Positions 52,731-55,592 of a DNA stretch of 55,592 nucleotides are shown here, in pieces; the stretch's first letter is position 1, and each line of letters starts with the position of its first letter. Source of the DNA: an uncultured Merdimonas sp. (GTDB taxonomy: Bacteria > Bacillota > Clostridia > Lachnospirales > Lachnospiraceae). The notes below the pieces were generated by a model. That model did no database searches. It was not told where the DNA came from and worked only from the letters and a program-made list of their open reading frames with translations. The stretch is taken from NCBI GenBank assembly GCA_944375745.1, contig CALWAV010000138.1, positions 1 through 55,592 of the forward strand. Reading direction: 5' to 3'. The position numbers and the translations under genes are program-made.

Positions 52731-54095
52731 ATGGACTATACAGTAAAAACTGAAGGAGGATGGGTCAGAGGAGAAAGACGCGGCGGCGCGGTGCAGTTCC
52801 ATGGGATTCCCTATGCGAAGCCGCCGGTGGGCGACAGGAGATTTGCGCTCCCGGACCCGGAGGCTGTCTGGGAGGGGGTCTATGACGCCCGGTTCCGCCG
52901 GCCAATGGCGCCCCAGAGGGCCGAAAAATCCGATTCACCGGCAGGGACCGCGGGACTTCCCCAGGATGAGGACTGCCTGACCCTTTCTGTCAGTACTCCG
53001 GATCTGCAGGGTGTGTATCCGGTGACTGTCTGGTTCCATGGCGGGGCAAACTGCTATGGAGGAGGAGACCTGGAATGCTATGACGGAGGAGAGCTGGCGG
53101 CTGGAGAAAAAATCGTATGCGTAAACCTGAATTTCAGGCTTGGAGCGCTGGGATTTCTGCAGTATCCGGGATTGAATGAGGAAAATTTAAGTATTGAGGA
53201 TCAACTCTGCGCGCTTCGGTGGATACAAAGGAATATCCGTGCTTTTGGAGGAGACCCGGACAGAGTAACTCTGTTTGGCCAGTCCGCGGGAGGAAATGCC
53301 ATTGTCCACATTTTGTCCAGGAGGGATTCTGAGGGACTCTTTCAGCAGATTGTTTTGGAAAGCCCTTCTCTGGGGCGCGGAAATCACAGAAAAGAGGACG
53401 CTTTCCGGATTGGAAAAGTATTTCTTGAGGAGCTGGGTATCGATTTGTCCAGGACACCCGAGGAAATACGCCGGGCTGTCTGTGAGAAAAAGGTTTCCGA
53501 CATTCTGGACGCCACGGCCCGCGTCTGGCCAGTATTGGGAGCAGAGTATGAAAATATGTTTTTTAAGCCGGTGTCTGACAGCTGGCATACACCGGAACAG
53601 ACGGCGCAGGCGGCTGCGGAAGAGGCGGCACGCAGGCATATCCGTGTACTGATCGGATTTGCGAAGGACGAGATGAGGGCCTTTGTCATTCCCCGAACCC
53701 CAGAGGAGGAAGAGAAGGTTCTCCGGCAGCAGGAACAGCGCTATGAAGTTCCCGGACTCCGCTTTGCCGGGGCAGCAGGAAGAGCCGGGTGTGAAGTTTA
53801 CACTTATAGGTTTATCTGGAGAGCTCCGGATTCTGTGTATGGCGCCTGCCACTGTATAGAGCTGCCGTTCGTGTTTGGAAACCCGGATGCATGGAAAGTG
53901 CCGATGCTGGAAGGAGCCTCCCGTCAGGAGCTTCAGAAATTGACAAAGACGGTTCAGAGATTCTGGGGTATGTTTTTCCGGTTTGAAAGCCTGCCGGAAG
54001 AAGAGTGGCCGGCCTATACACCTGGAACAGAAAAAATAAAATGTTTTGATAACAAAGAGAATCCTGTTGTTGGACTGGAAAGGAGAAAAGACTGA
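52731..54095 (+). CDS. Type B carboxylesterase
   Basis: A 454-residue alpha/beta-hydrolase of the carboxylesterase/lipase family. Motifs: the start VRGERRGGAVQFHGIPYAKPP; the oxyanion segment WFHGGANCYGGG; the nucleophile Ser185 in GQSAGGN; and His374 in ACHCIELPFVFGN, with an acidic residue in the segment GFAKDEM. There is no signal peptide, so it should be cytosolic. The start at 52731 follows GGAGGAG; an upstream ATG at 52707 is unsupported. The amylase gene starts 3 bp after the stop, so the two are coupled. Substrate (acylated sugars?) is inferred only from that neighbour. Confidence 0.9.
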   Translation: MDYTVKTEGGWVRGERRGGAVQFHGIPYAKPPVGDRRFALPDPEAVWEGVYDARFRRPMAPQRAEKSDSPAGTAGLPQDEDCLTLSVSTPDLQGVYPVTVWFHGGANCYGGGDLECYDGGELAAGEKIVCVNLNFRLGALGFLQYPGLNEENLSIEDQLCALRWIQRNIRAFGGDPDRVTLFGQSAGGNAIVHILSRRDSEGLFQQIVLESPSLGRGNHRKEDAFRIGKVFLEELGIDLSRTPEEIRRAVCEKKVSDILDATARVWPVLGAEYENMFFKPVSDSWHTPEQTAQAAAEEAARRHIRVLIGFAKDEMRAFVIPRTPEEEEKVLRQQEQRYEVPGLRFAGAAGRAGCEVYTYRFIWRAPDSVYGACHCIELPFVFGNPDAWKVPMLEGASRQELQKLTKTVQRFWGMFFRFESLPEEEWPAYTPGTEKIKCFDNKENPVVGLERRKD

Positions 54096-54098
54096 ACT

Positions 54099-55568
54099 AT
54101 GGATAATCGAACCATGATGCAGTATTTCGAGTGGTATCTTCCGGACAGTGGGTTCCACTGGCGCCGCTGCGCCGCTCAGGCAGAACGGCTGAAAAAGGCG
54201 GGAATCAATATGGTCTGGCTTCCGCCGGCTTATAAAGGCGCGGCAGGAGCAAAGAGCGTGGGATACGATGTATATGATATGTATGATTTGGGAGAATTTG
54301 CTCAGAAGGGAACGGTCCGGACGAAATACGGCACCCGGGAGGAGTACCTGGAGGCGGTCCGCGGCTTTCAGAATCAGGGCATCCGGGTCCTGACGGATAT
54401 CGTGCTGAACCACCGGATGGGAGCGGATGGAACGGAGACTGTGCTGGCAGATGAGACCTTGAGCACAGATAGAAATAAGGAAATCAGCTCAGACCGGATG
54501 ATCACAGCCTGGACCCGCTTTGATTTTCCGGGACGGGGTGGAAAGTATTCTTCCTTCCAGTGGAGAGCCCGTCATTTCAGCGGCACCGACTGGGATGAGG
54601 GCGCGAAGAAAAAGGGAATTTTCCGTTTTGACGGGAAAAACTGGGAGAGAAAAATTGACGATGAAAACGGAAATTATGATTATCTGATGGGAGCCGATCT
54701 GGACGCAGATCAGCCGGAGGTAGTGCAGGAGACAGCTGACTGGGGAAAGTGGTATCTGGATACGGTGAAGATGGACGGCTTTCGTCTGGACGCGGTCAAG
54801 CATATTGGGTTTGATTTTTACCGTGAATGGTTGAAGACCATGCGGACTTATGCCGGCAGAGAGCTGTTTGCCGTAGGTGAATACTGGTCGAAGGATGTAA
54901 AGAAACTGACGTGCTATCTGGATACGCTGGAACACAGTCTCAGCCTGTTTGATGTGCCCCTGCATTTTCATTTTCTGGAGGCAGCCACCTCCAATGGAAA
55001 TTACGATATGAGCAGGCTTTATGAGGATACGCTGACAGGCCTCGATCCGGAGCATTCGGTTCCCTTTGTGGACAATCATGACACCCAGCCGGGACAGGCC
55101 CTTGTGTCCTTTATCCCTGCATGGTTCAAGCCCTTGGCTTATGCGCTGATTCTGCTGCGTGACGCAGGCGTTCCCTGCGTATTTTACGGAGACTTCTATG
55201 GCATTCCCCATGACCGAATCCTGCCGGTGCCGGGCCTTTCCAGCCTGCTGAAGATCCGGGAACTGTATGCTTACGGAAAGGAAAACCTGTACTTTGACGA
55301 CCCGTCTGTAGTGGGCTTTACCAGAGAAGGAGATGGGGAGCATCCGGATTCCGGCACGGCGGTGCTGCTCACGGACAGCGTGGCGGGCAGCAAGCGCATG
55401 TATGTGGGAAAACAGCATGCCGGGAAAAACATGATGGATGCAATGGGAGGAATCTCAGAGAGCGCCACAGTGGGAGAAGACGGCTGGGCCGAGTTCCGGG
55501 TCGGAGGCGGCTCCGTATCCGTGTGGGTATTTGAAAAAGCGGCGGAAAAGCTGTATATAGAACTGTAA
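54099..55568 (+). CDS. Cytoplasmic alpha-amylase (GH13)
   Basis: A 489-residue alpha-glucan hydrolase. The four GH13 regions are visible: DIVLNH (region I), GFRLDAVKH with nucleophile Asp231, the acid/base Glu261 in AVGEYW, and Asp328 in FVDNHD. These positions match those of liquefying Bacillus amylases by number, as I recall them. There is no signal peptide, so it acts on intracellular maltodextrin or glycogen. The ribosome site GGAAAGGAG lies in the end of the esterase gene. Ends 24 bp before the window edge. Confidence 0.95.
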   Translation: MDNRTMMQYFEWYLPDSGFHWRRCAAQAERLKKAGINMVWLPPAYKGAAGAKSVGYDVYDMYDLGEFAQKGTVRTKYGTREEYLEAVRGFQNQGIRVLTDIVLNHRMGADGTETVLADETLSTDRNKEISSDRMITAWTRFDFPGRGGKYSSFQWRARHFSGTDWDEGAKKKGIFRFDGKNWERKIDDENGNYDYLMGADLDADQPEVVQETADWGKWYLDTVKMDGFRLDAVKHIGFDFYREWLKTMRTYAGRELFAVGEYWSKDVKKLTCYLDTLEHSLSLFDVPLHFHFLEAATSNGNYDMSRLYEDTLTGLDPEHSVPFVDNHDTQPGQALVSFIPAWFKPLAYALILLRDAGVPCVFYGDFYGIPHDRILPVPGLSSLLKIRELYAYGKENLYFDDPSVVGFTREGDGEHPDSGTAVLLTDSVAGSKRMYVGKQHAGKNMMDAMGGISESATVGEDGWAEFRVGGGSVSVWVFEKAAEKLYIEL

Positions 55569-55592
55569 AAAGGTGAAAAGCAGCGGGAGGCG

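Overview
The window reads as chromosomal DNA of a gut-type Lachnospiraceae (Clostridia, Bacillota). By eye it is moderately GC-rich. Most genes have strong AGGAGG-type ribosome sites, and most intergenic gaps carry TTGNNN/TATAAT promoters. The gene set is typical of that family: a CvfB-like S1 protein, KtrAB, DUF1846, RNHCP, a ~77-aa conserved small protein, a cytoplasmic GH13 amylase, and FtsH with HEVGH. Genus cannot be fixed from sequence alone. No insertion sequence, prophage, CRISPR array or rRNA is visible. One tRNA (Gln, CUG) is present.

Layout. 1-4.7 kb: the end of an L-ascorbate (ula-type) operon, with PTS IIC (cut by the window edge), IIB, a DeoR regulator, an unusual soluble beta-propeller protein, and the UlaE and UlaF epimerases; a very long hairpin closes it. 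4.8-7.1 kb: a MarR-RNHCP pair divergent from a VanZ-RDD membrane protein. 7.3-12.3 kb: enolase, then a leftward operon (small DUF6514-like protein, YigZ, CotH-family surface protein). 12.6-16.7 kb: a class A PBP, a probable Mn-type CDF exporter and tRNA-Gln. 16.8-25.1 kb: a four-gene acid-sugar operon (SAF-domain oxidoreductase, SLC13-type carrier, DUF1537/OtnK kinase, OtnC-like aldolase). It is driven by a textbook sigma-54 promoter, faces a divergent PrpR-type sigma-54 activator, and rpoN itself follows convergently. 25.3-37.1 kb: housekeeping genes, comprising acyl-ACP thioesterase, CvfB-like protein, the CoA group (panT, coaX, coaBC), dnaE, pfkA, an rRNA/tRNA methyltransferase and a PAS-GGDEF cyclase. 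37.3-43.6 kb: an XRE-TPR regulator, then a PucR-type regulator divergent from an uncharacterised three-gene operon (410-aa V4R-like protein, GcvT-like folate enzyme, SDR). 43.7-55.6 kb: ktrAB, galE, DUF1846, pyrG, ftsH, carboxylesterase and alpha-amylase.

The most interesting items are: (1) the compact sigma-54 circuit at 16.8-25.1 kb, in which promoter, three upstream activator-like sites, activator and sigma factor all lie together; (2) the PucR/410-aa/GcvT/SDR cluster, a candidate undescribed folate-linked catabolic system; (3) two ~160-nt intergenic hairpins that share an apex in opposite orientation but have different, internally matched arms; (4) a near-perfect 97-bp palindrome between panT and coaBC; (5) CoaBC with Asn at position 158, where the E. 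coli enzyme has its catalytic Cys; (6) a cytosolic beta-propeller in the position where an ascorbate-6-phosphate lactonase might be expected.
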